Shown here piece after piece: positions 1 through 5,455 of a DNA stretch of 5,815 nt. The position numbers were made by a program, and so were the translations under genes. A model generated the notes under the pieces. The model was given only the letters and a program-made list of their open reading frames with translations. It had not been told where the DNA came from and ran no database searches. The DNA comes from an uncultured Chromatiaceae bacterium (GTDB taxonomy: Bacteria; Pseudomonadota; Gammaproteobacteria; Enterobacterales; Alteromonadaceae). The stretch is from positions 1 to 5,815 of the forward strand of contig CAMLNG010000254.1 in NCBI GenBank assembly GCA_946481195.1, read 5' to 3'. Numbering within the stretch: the first letter of the stretch is position 1; each line of letters starts with the position of its first letter.

Positions 1-627
1 GCCAAGCGTTTCGCCCTGCCAGCCTTGTAACTCATTTTGTCTGGCGATCTCCAGCGACAGCCTCGCTGCGACCATGGCTTCGTCGGTGTAACCGGCATCC
101 AGTGCGATATTGGCAACGTCATACGCCAGCCACATCCGCAGTGCGCTCACGTCCGTGTCTGTCAGGTGCAAATAGGCCTGGTAGCCATATTCAAATTCCT
201 TCTCGTCCTGTTGTTGTGCAATTGCCTGATATTGCTGACATTTGTACCAAGCTGCGCTGGGTAACTGATTTGATTGTAAAACAGACATCTGCTGCAGGAT
301 TTTGCTCCGGTCTGTGCCATCGATAAACTTGGTCAGCCGGCATTGCTGCAACAAAATCCAGGCCTGATTGGCGGTATCGGTTTGTGGTGTAGCAGCAGCG
401 ATGTTTTCCAGCTGTTGCCAGATTTGTGGTGGTGGTGTCGTCGAATCCAGCGCAAGTCGCAGTACCTGTTGTTCTGTCGCCGAGAATCGCCAGTTGTTGC
501 TTGGCACAGCAGGTAAAGGCTGACCGCCCGGATTTGTGTCGCTGTGTGCAGGTAATGACAGAAAAGCCGTCAGTAGCAGGGTAAAACATAAGTTGATATG
601 ACAAAAGCTCCGGGATCTTATTGGCAT
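1..627 (-). CDS. Exported helical-repeat (TPR-like) protein, N-terminal part, runs off left edge
   Basis: The frame stays open for 209 codons from ATG at 627 to the window edge, so the C-terminus is missing. An in-frame TAA at 640-642 and no other start codon between it and 627 fix the start; the ribosome binding site is weak (CGGA, about 8 bases upstream). Residues 1-29 form a signal peptide: basic Arg-rich start, hydrophobic stretch at about 11-27, likely cleavage after A-H-S29. The mature part is Gln- and Leu-rich and appears all-helical. Residues about 165-208 (around DVANIALDAGYTDEA, then LSLEIARQNE) resemble tetratricopeptide helices. The two mature cysteines, C96 and C130, could form a disulfide in the periplasm. 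Exported TPR-like N-termini often precede a membrane segment and a GGDEF or histidine-kinase domain in this kind of bacterium, but no such domain is visible here, so the function is open. The gene appears to be transcribed separately from the M16 operon, behind a terminator-like hairpin. Confidence 0.8.
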   Translation of the reverse strand, partial: MPIRSRSFCHINLCFTLLLTAFLSLPAHSDTNPGGQPLPAVPSNNWRFSATEQQVLRLALDSTTPPPQIWQQLENIAAATPQTDTANQAWILLQQCRLTKFIDGTDRSKILQQMSVLQSNQLPSAAWYKCQQYQAIAQQQDEKEFEYGYQAYLHLTDTDVSALRMWLAYDVANIALDAGYTDEAMVAARLSLEIARQNELQGWQGETLG

Positions 628-667
628 ACTGCTGGTCCGTTATTCGCATCCGTTGTGTTTCCAGCTT

Positions 668-695
668 AGGACATTTTGCACGGCGTACCGGTCAA
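668..695 (-). promoter_or_regulatory. Weak candidate sigma-70 promoter for the exported helical-repeat gene
   Basis: On the minus strand TTGACC (695-690, five of six matches to the -35 consensus) is followed after 16 bases by TGTCCT (673-668, only three of six matches to the -10 consensus). It sits about 40 bases upstream of the ATG at 627, where a promoter is needed because the upstream operon seems to end at a hairpin. The poor -10 makes this a tentative call. Nothing else was recognised in the spacer at 628-819: I found no convincing small gene on either strand. Confidence 0.2.
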
Positions 696-819
696 AACCA
701 TGGATTGGGTAGCGATTTTGGTTTAACTGCTGAAAATTCACCCAAAGTGCTGAGCTGCAGAGCAATACCGGTGTGGCGGAAGAACCGGAAATAACAGCCC
801 CTAGGGCGTGCGGGGCAGG

Positions 820-856
820 AAAAGCTCCGGGCCTGATTTGCGCGCCCGGAGCTTTG
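820..856 (-). terminator. Rho-independent terminator of the M16 peptidase operon
   Basis: A perfect 12-bp inverted repeat (AAAGCTCCGGGC at 821-832 and its complement at 844-855) encloses an 11-base loop. Read on the minus strand, the stem begins a few bases after the TAA stop at 862-864 of the second M16 gene. It is GC-rich in the middle and ends in a run of four T. The T run is short, so termination may be partial, but the position and stem quality make a terminator the best explanation. A bidirectional role is unlikely, as no plus-strand gene enters from the left. Confidence 0.75.
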
Positions 857-861
857 GGTCA

Positions 862-2238
862 TTACAACTTATACAGAGCTTTCAGCGCCGGATCTGCTGC
901 CAGCTGCGCTTTGGCCGCGGCATCACCGACAATCACTAAAGTCATCTGCTCGACATTCAGGTATTTCTTCGCCAATTCCGACAACTGCTGCGGTGTGATG
1001 GCGTTGATATTCTGTACGTAGTTCTCCAGATAACTGAGCGGCAGGCCGTGGATTTTCAGGTTCCACAGCTGGTTGATAATGGCGCCGCGGCTGGAGTTTT
1101 GCAGGATATAAATACCGCCTTTGTAGTTTTTAAAGTTATTCAGCTCCTGCTCGGATGGCGGGGTACTTTGCAGCAATCGGATCTCTTTGATTATTTCACT
1201 TAAGGCTGCAGCGGTGGATTCAGCCGTGACATCGGCCTGTTCAAACCAGACTGCGGCTTTGATCCGGCTGCTGACAGAACTGCCTGGCGAGTAGGTGTAG
1301 CCTTTGTCTTCGCGGATATTGCGGGTAATACGGCTGCCAAAAGAGCCGCCAATCACAGTGTTGAGTAAATCCAGCCCGACATAATCCGGATGCGACGGGT
1401 CGACCACAGGTAAACCCAGGCGGATTGTGGATTGCACTGCTTTATCGCGTGGGATAAACACCAGCCCGGGTTTGGCGCTGCTATTGACTGTAGTCAGCAG
1501 CCGGCCTTTGCCTGCGGTCATGCCGGCAAAGGCGGCACGTACGGCTTTTTCGGCGGCGGCTTCGTCAAACTGACCGGAGATAAACAAATGACTGCGGCTG
1601 GCGACTAAATGGTTTTGCACAAACTGCTGGCAGTCGGCCAGCGTCAGCGCTTCCACTTTAGCGGCGTCCGCATAGATTTTGCCATAAGGATGGCCGGCAA
1701 ACAGATGTTGATAAAAAGCCTCAGCCGCCTGACTTTGCGCCTGCGATTTGTCGACTTTTAAATCGCGGACAAAGTTAGTCACCAGCCGGGTTTTGTCGGC
1801 GTCAGTGAAATTCGGATTAATCACCACATCGGCCAACAAGCCGGCAGCATCGCCAACAAACTCAGACAACACGTCGATTTCAACAAAGCTGCTGTTGGTA
1901 TCCACGGCGGTATTGAGCTGGCCGCCCATCAGCGCCGCTTGTTGTGCAATGGTTTTGGCGTCGCGGCTTTTGCTGCCTTCGAGCAGCAGCTGATAACTCA
2001 AATCAGATACCGCGTCTTTATCGCCGTCATCAACATTGCCGGTTTCGGTTAAAAGCCGCAGTGTGACTTTAGGGGTGTTGCCGTACTGGACAAAAGTGAC
2101 GCTGAGGCCATTGTCCAGCGTGATGCTGCGCTGCGCGGTCAGCGTGAAAGGTTTTGGCGCACTGCCAGCTGGTGGTGTTTCTTTAGCCTGCAGCGGTGCG
2201 CACAGCAGCGCCGTCAATAATACAATCAGGGCTCTCAT
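862..2238 (-). CDS. M16B peptidase-like subunit without zinc site, periplasmic (R/Y partner subunit)
   Basis: This 458-residue protein of the insulinase/pitrilysin family (M16B) is probably the non-catalytic, substrate-binding half of a heterodimeric peptidase. Residues 1-18 form a Sec signal peptide with likely cleavage after L-Q-A18 and no lipobox, so it should be soluble in the periplasm. Where active members have HxxEH, this protein reads D79-L-S-Y82-Q83 within an otherwise family-like segment ending in LLLEGS, so it cannot bind zinc there. It keeps the C-terminal-domain motif GGSFGSR followed by R309-E-D-K-G-Y-T-Y316, the R/Y pair spaced by seven residues that in M16 enzymes contacts the substrate backbone. 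Length is normal for a single M16B subunit (two repeated domains). The start overlaps the stop of the upstream gene as ATGA, with GAAGGAA about 8 bases upstream. A terminator-like hairpin follows directly. An enzymatic role on its own is unlikely. Confidence 0.93.
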   Translation of the reverse strand: MRALIVLLTALLCAPLQAKETPPAGSAPKPFTLTAQRSITLDNGLSVTFVQYGNTPKVTLRLLTETGNVDDGDKDAVSDLSYQLLLEGSKSRDAKTIAQQAALMGGQLNTAVDTNSSFVEIDVLSEFVGDAAGLLADVVINPNFTDADKTRLVTNFVRDLKVDKSQAQSQAAEAFYQHLFAGHPYGKIYADAAKVEALTLADCQQFVQNHLVASRSHLFISGQFDEAAAEKAVRAAFAGMTAGKGRLLTTVNSSAKPGLVFIPRDKAVQSTIRLGLPVVDPSHPDYVGLDLLNTVIGGSFGSRITRNIREDKGYTYSPGSSVSSRIKAAVWFEQADVTAESTAAALSEIIKEIRLLQSTPPSEQELNNFKNYKGGIYILQNSSRGAIINQLWNLKIHGLPLSYLENYVQNINAITPQQLSELAKKYLNVEQMTLVIVGDAAAKAQLAADPALKALYKL

Positions 2239-3752
2239 GGCTGGGTTCCTTCTTTGCCGGTTGCCGGGGTCGCGGTTGCATCAGCCGGGGCTTCGCCCGG
2301 GCGCAGCGTCAGGATAGTTCTGTTGCCGGGGCGCAGGTATTCCTGCACTGTGGCTTTGATCACTTCCGGCGTCACCGCTTTAAAGTTGGCTTCTAATTCA
2401 TTGATCCGGGCCGGGTTATTGTCGAACAAGGCAAAACTGGCCATTAAATCCAGTTTACCGAAGCCATAAAATTCATCGATGTTGTCATACAGGCTGGAGC
2501 GTAATTTGACCAAAGCACGGTCAATGTCGGCCTGGGCAATAGGTTGTTCCTGCAATTTGCCAATGACGCTGTCCACCGCTGCGACCAGCTGCTCTGTGCT
2601 GTGCTGCTCGTCGTGGGTAAAAGAACTCATCCATAGCATAGGGCCGTTGTAATTAAACATGTTACCGAGCAGATAATTGATACCGCCGCCGACTGAACCT
2701 GTTACCTGGCGGTTTTTCACCAACTCCTGATACAACAGGCTGTCGCTGCCTTGCACCAGTAACTGGTCGATAATGCCCATAGCGTAATATTCCGGCGTGT
2801 TACGCGGTGGCATTTTGTAGGCAAAAGCAAAGGCCGGTTTTGGCGCCAGCTTGTCGTATTTTACAAAACGTTTTTCCTGCTCTTGTCTGAGTTCAGTCAG
2901 CACCGGCGCTTCGGGTAAAGCAGAGGCCGGAATGGCGGCAAAGTATTTTTTCACCATCGCCAGCGTGGCTTCCGGCTCTACGTCACCGACTACCACAACG
3001 ACGGCATTATTCGGCGCATAATAAGTTTTGAAAAAGGCCGCAACATCGTCCAGCGTGGCGGCGTCGAGATGCGCCAAATCACCGTAGAAGTTGTGCGCGT
3101 TATACCAGTTGTCAAAGGCGTATTGCGGCATGTCGAGCCAGGGGAAACCGCCGTATGGCTGGTTCAGCACGTTCACTTTGACTTCGTTTTTCACCACGCC
3201 CTGCTGGTTGGTCAGATTGTCCTGGGTAATGGCGAGGCCTTTCATCCGATCGGCTTCGGCCCACAACATGGTTTCCACTTTGTGTGCCGGCACAATCTCA
3301 AAATAGTTGGTGAAATCAAAGCGGGTGGAGCCGTTTAATATGCCGCCGTTGCTTTGCACCAGATTGACAAATTCCATCTTGCCAAGATTGGCCGAGCCCT
3401 GAAACATCATATGTTCAAACAAATGGGCAAAGCCGGTGCGGTTTTTCGGTTCATTGCGAAACCCGATGTTGTAGTACACACCAATCACCGCCAAAGGCGC
3501 GGTTTTGTCCGGTGATATCACTACTTTCAGGCCATTTTCCAGCGTGTGGTAATGCACCGGCACATTAAAACTGACCGGGCTGGTGTTGCCGGCCGCCTGT
3601 TGCGCCAGCTGGCCGGCGACGGCTTCGAGTGGTTTGGTATCGGCAGTGGCGGCAGTGGTCTCGGCGGGCTTGGGTCCGCACCCGGCCAGCAGCACGACCA
3701 GCGCTGTACTGCTCCAGCGACTGAATCTTTGGTTGAACATCCGGCTTAACAT
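2235..3752 (-). CDS. M16B zinc metallopeptidase, lipoprotein, catalytic subunit
   Basis: This 505-residue insulinase-family peptidase is probably attached to a membrane facing the periplasm. The N-terminus is a lipoprotein signal with lipobox L22-A-G-C25. Glycine follows the cysteine, with no Asp retention signal, which suggests the outer membrane. A Pro/Ala/Thr-rich linker (about 26-60) leads to the M16 core. The zinc and catalytic motif H110-L-F-E113-H114 is intact, and the third ligand E190 (in VVKNEVKVN) lies exactly 76 residues after H114, the family spacing. The C-terminal domain has V345 and G352 where the R/Y pair is expected, so substrate binding should depend on the partner encoded immediately downstream with a 4-base overlap. 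The last 20 or so residues are a low-complexity Ala/Pro/Thr tail. The first ATG is chosen over M5 because AAGGA stands 7 bases before it, while nothing comparable precedes M5. The substrate is unknown; peptides or signal-peptide remnants in the envelope are plausible. Confidence 0.95.
   Translation of the reverse strand: MLSRMFNQRFSRWSSTALVVLLAGCGPKPAETTAATADTKPLEAVAGQLAQQAAGNTSPVSFNVPVHYHTLENGLKVVISPDKTAPLAVIGVYYNIGFRNEPKNRTGFAHLFEHMMFQGSANLGKMEFVNLVQSNGGILNGSTRFDFTNYFEIVPAHKVETMLWAEADRMKGLAITQDNLTNQQGVVKNEVKVNVLNQPYGGFPWLDMPQYAFDNWYNAHNFYGDLAHLDAATLDDVAAFFKTYYAPNNAVVVVVGDVEPEATLAMVKKYFAAIPASALPEAPVLTELRQEQEKRFVKYDKLAPKPAFAFAYKMPPRNTPEYYAMGIIDQLLVQGSDSLLYQELVKNRQVTGSVGGGINYLLGNMFNYNGPMLWMSSFTHDEQHSTEQLVAAVDSVIGKLQEQPIAQADIDRALVKLRSSLYDNIDEFYGFGKLDLMASFALFDNNPARINELEANFKAVTPEVIKATVQEYLRPGNRTILTLRPGEAPADATATPATGKEGTQP
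2247..2251 (-). promoter_or_regulatory. Ribosome binding site of the second M16 gene, inside the first
   Basis: On the minus strand AAGGA (2251-2247) lies 8 bases before the ATG at 2238, inside the last codons of the catalytic-subunit gene. Together with the ATGA stop/start overlap it indicates that the second subunit is translated directly behind the first, which suits a one-to-one complex. Confidence 0.75.
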
Positions 3753-3759
3753 GCAAAAG

Positions 3760-3764
3760 TCCTT
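3760..3764 (-). promoter_or_regulatory. Ribosome binding site deciding the start of the catalytic M16 gene
   Basis: AAGGA on the minus strand, 7 bases before the ATG at 3752. The alternative in-frame ATG at 3740 (M5) is preceded only by AAGCCGG, so the longer form is preferred. Both forms retain the lipobox. Confidence 0.75.
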
Positions 3765-3831
3765 GTTTTGTTAGGGTGGATAGAGTGAACCCGCTGTCAC
3801 AGGCAAAGGCAGCCAGGCTTGTCGGCTCTCC

Positions 3832-3860
3832 AATAAAACATGCGGCTGGTGGTTTTTCAA
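3832..3860 (-). promoter_or_regulatory. Candidate sigma-70 promoter of the M16 operon
   Basis: On the minus strand TTGAAA (3860-3855, five of six matches to TTGACA) is followed after 17 bases by TTTATT (3837-3832, four of six matches to TATAAT). This predicts transcription starting near 3825 and a leader of roughly 70 bases before the ATG at 3752. It is the best pair I found in the divergent spacer at 3753-3999. No equally good plus-strand promoter for the epimerase gene was found there. Confidence 0.4.
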
Positions 3861-3864
3861 GCAG

Positions 3865-3876
3865 GCTGTTAACAGC
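3865..3876. promoter_or_regulatory. 12-bp perfect palindrome, possible operator
   Basis: GCTGTTAACAGC is a perfect dyad in the divergent spacer. It lies 4 bases upstream of the proposed -35 box of the M16 operon, a position used by dimeric regulators. It does not extend beyond 12 bp and I saw no second copy in the spacer. A palindrome of this length is expected about once or twice by chance in a window this size, so the location is the only argument for function. Confidence 0.25.
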
Positions 3877-3988
3877 AGGTGACATTGATTTGTAAGAAAA
3901 TGCCACAACCAAATTCCATAAGCAGATCAGTAACAAAAGTCATTCAAATACAGCGATATGCGCGCTAGCTTTAAATTTTTCTGCAAAG

Positions 3989-3993
3989 AAGGG
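3989..3993 (+). promoter_or_regulatory. Ribosome binding site deciding the epimerase start
   Basis: AAGGG within AAAGAAGGG lies 6 bases before the ATG at 4000. The upstream in-frame ATG at 3958 has no Shine-Dalgarno-like sequence and would add 14 residues that do not belong to the family's N-terminus, so 4000 is taken as the start. Confidence 0.75.
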
Positions 3994-3999
3994 CCACCG

Positions 4000-4992
4000 A
4001 TGAAGCAGTATCTGCTGCGTAATGACCATGGCGATGAACTGACTATTCTGACTAAAGGTGCCACGCTGGCGCGCTGGACCTGCCTGCTCGACGGCGCCGT
4101 GCGGGATTTGCTGCTGCATTATCCGCAACCCGCGGGTTATCTGACCGACAGCTGTTATCTCGGTGCTGTAGTAGGGCCTTATGCCAACCGTATTGCCAAC
4201 AGCAGTTTTAGCCTGCCAACGGCCGCCGATGGGCCTGGTGCAAGTACGAAGTTTGTGCAGCTGGAGGCAAATGAAGGGCCGCATCATTTGCATGGTGGCC
4301 GGATTGGTTTGCACCAGTTGTTATGGCAGGCGCAGCCGGTAGGGCATGACAAGTTGGTACTGGTCACTGAAGTGCCGGACGGGCAGGGCGGTTATCCGGG
4401 GCCGATCATGTTCCGGCTGACCTATCAGCTGAGCGCCCCAAAGCCGGGGCTCTCTGAGCTGACGGTGCTGATGGAGGCAAGTAGCAGTCAGGCCACTTTG
4501 ATAGGCCCGACTCTGCACCCGTATTTTAATTTGGCGGGCGAAAGTGCGGCAGTGGATGAACATCAGCTGCAACTGTCTGCTGCACATTACACAGTGGTGG
4601 ATGCAGCCTGTATTCCGAGCGGTGAGCTACGTAAAGTGCAGGACACTGAGTTTGATTTTCGCCAGGCACGGCCTGTGGGCCAGACCCGGCTGGACCACAA
4701 TTTTGTCGTGCATGGTGACCTGCAACAAAGCGCCGCCCGCTTAACCAGCCCGGACGGCAAGCTGACGCTTGAAGTCTGTTCCGACTATCCGGGGTTGCAG
4801 GTCTACAGCGGCGATCATCTGCAACACCCGTTCCGGTCACGCCAGGGCATCTGTTTAGAACCGCAGTTTTTCCCGGACTCACCCAATCAAAAAGGCTTTC
4901 CGTTCCATTTCACTAAGCCAGGCCAGCCGTTTGTGGCGAAGATACGGTATCTGCTAAGCCGGGCTGACCGGCAGGCGAACACTCAGGCATGA
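4000..4992 (+). CDS. galM: Aldose 1-epimerase (galactose mutarotase)
   Basis: This 330-residue cytoplasmic protein of the GalM family interconverts the alpha and beta anomers of aldoses such as galactose and glucose. Family landmarks appear in order: R64 in GPYANRIAN (substrate contact), H98 in HHLHGG and H173 in TLHPYFNLAG (the conserved histidines, the second acting as general acid), D232 in LDHNFV (sugar-binding Asp) and E287 in CLEPQFFPDSPN (catalytic base). Length is typical of the family and there is no signal peptide. The usual Asn before the second histidine is Leu here (TLHPYF), a tolerated variation. The start at 4000 is set by the upstream AAGAAGGG. The gene stands alone: no galactose kinase, transferase, transporter or regulator is visible, so its physiological sugar cannot be read from context. 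Its end overlaps the convergent VOC gene by 10 bases. The epimerase family call is firm; galactose specificity is assumed. Confidence 0.93.
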   Translation: MKQYLLRNDHGDELTILTKGATLARWTCLLDGAVRDLLLHYPQPAGYLTDSCYLGAVVGPYANRIANSSFSLPTAADGPGASTKFVQLEANEGPHHLHGGRIGLHQLLWQAQPVGHDKLVLVTEVPDGQGGYPGPIMFRLTYQLSAPKPGLSELTVLMEASSSQATLIGPTLHPYFNLAGESAAVDEHQLQLSAAHYTVVDAACIPSGELRKVQDTEFDFRQARPVGQTRLDHNFVVHGDLQQSAARLTSPDGKLTLEVCSDYPGLQVYSGDHLQHPFRSRQGICLEPQFFPDSPNQKGFPFHFTKPGQPFVAKIRYLLSRADRQANTQA

Positions 4993-5381
4993 AACATCCA
5001 GCGCACGCCAAAGGCGTCATTGAGTGCGCCGTAAAGGCCAAATGGCTGCTGGCTTAGCGGGTCGGTAATGGTTGCCCCTTCGCTGAGCTGCTGAAACACC
5101 CGGGTGGTTTCTGCTGCAGTCCCACCACTGACATACAAACACATCAGATTGCCGGGCTGTGGCTGTTCTGTCGGATGCAACCAGTCTGACGCGGCAAGAT
5201 CTATCAGCGGCGATATAAGCCTGGCATGCACCACACGTTGATGTAGTGCAGGCGGAAATGCCTGCTGCATCGGCGAATCCCCGACTGTGGTCAACTGCAA
5301 TTCACCGCCAAACACTTGCTGATAAAAGGTAAAAGCTGGCGCGCAATTGCCATCAAATAACAGGTAGGTCGAGATTTGCAT
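4983..5381 (-). CDS. PhnB-like VOC (glyoxalase/bleomycin-resistance fold) protein
   Basis: This complete protein of 132 residues belongs to the PhnB-like branch of the vicinal oxygen chelate superfamily. The N-terminus (YLLFDGNCAPAFTFYQQVFGGE, residues 6-27, given here as the segment Y6 to E27) matches the usual start F-x-G-N-C-x-x-A-x-x-F/Y-Y-x-x-V-F-G-G-E. The C-terminus has the typical F-x-x-L-S-E-G-A-x-I-x-x-P-L (residues 96-109) followed by FGVRWMFH (124-131). The strongly conserved Trp that often follows the L-S-E-G segment is absent; FGLYG stands in its place. Members are small cytoplasmic dimers with largely unassigned reactions, so no function is claimed; older database labels such as 3-demethylubiquinone methyltransferase should not be trusted. 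GAGG lies 5 bases before the ATG at 5381. The MBL-fold gene ends 74 bases upstream on the same strand, so read-through from it is possible. Confidence 0.88.
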   Translation of the reverse strand: MQISTYLLFDGNCAPAFTFYQQVFGGELQLTTVGDSPMQQAFPPALHQRVVHARLISPLIDLAASDWLHPTEQPQPGNLMCLYVSGGTAAETTRVFQQLSEGATITDPLSQQPFGLYGALNDAFGVRWMFHA

Positions 5382-5385
5382 AGTG

Positions 5386-5432
5386 GCCTCAGGGGAGTGA
5401 TGAGTAGCGATAATTCACTATGAACCTGAGGC
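5386..5432 (-). promoter_or_regulatory. Inverted repeat covering the VOC gene ribosome binding site
   Basis: Two 8-base arms, GCCTCAGG and CCTGAGGC, at 5386-5393 and 5425-5432, are perfect complements with a 31-base loop. On the minus-strand transcript the second arm contains the GAGG (5390-5387) that serves as ribosome binding site for the start at 5381, so pairing would hide it. If transcription starts from the candidate promoter just downstream of the first arm, that arm is not in the RNA and the effect would apply only to transcripts reading through from the MBL-fold gene. It could equally be a DNA operator. Confidence 0.3.
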
Positions 5433-5446
5433 TGCGGTTGAGGCAA
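5417..5446 (-). promoter_or_regulatory. Weak candidate promoter of the VOC gene
   Basis: On the minus strand TTGCCT (5446-5441, four of six) is followed after 18 bases by CATAGT (5422-5417, four of six), giving a predicted start of transcription near 5410 and a leader of about 30 bases. It falls in the 74-base gap between the MBL-fold gene and the VOC gene. I found no convincing terminator in that gap; the GCAATTGC palindrome at 5443-5450 is too short. Confidence 0.25.
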
Positions 5447-5455
5447 TTGCGATTT

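Noticed and set aside
686..772. TACCGGT appears twice (686-692 and 766-772), once overlapping the candidate -35 box of the left gene.
   Set aside because: A seven-base word seen twice in a 230-base spacer, without a third copy or regular spacing, is too weak to call an operator.
603..831. The 12-base word AAAAGCTCCGGG occurs at 603-614 and again at 820-831.
   Set aside because: One copy is in the signal-peptide codons of the left gene and the other is an arm of the terminator hairpin. There is no further similarity around them, so a chance match is more likely than a repeat element.
773..1021. Plus-strand open frame of 82 codons.
   Set aside because: Most of it lies opposite the C-terminal coding part of the M16 gene and across the terminator hairpin. 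It has no ribosome binding site, and its sequence is Ala/Cys-rich like a shadow frame.
3565..3936. Minus-strand open frame of 123 codons spanning the M16 promoter region.
   Set aside because: Its second half is out-of-frame reading of the lipoprotein N-terminus and its first half is the leader and promoter. No family features were seen.
3958..3999. Longer epimerase start at the ATG at 3958.
   Set aside because: It has no ribosome binding site and adds 14 residues foreign to the family; the ATG at 4000 has AAGAAGGG at good spacing.
4958..4972. GCCGG-GCTGA-CCGGC hairpin near the end of the epimerase gene, considered as a terminator.
   Set aside because: The stem is only 5 bp, lies inside the coding region and is not followed by a T run.
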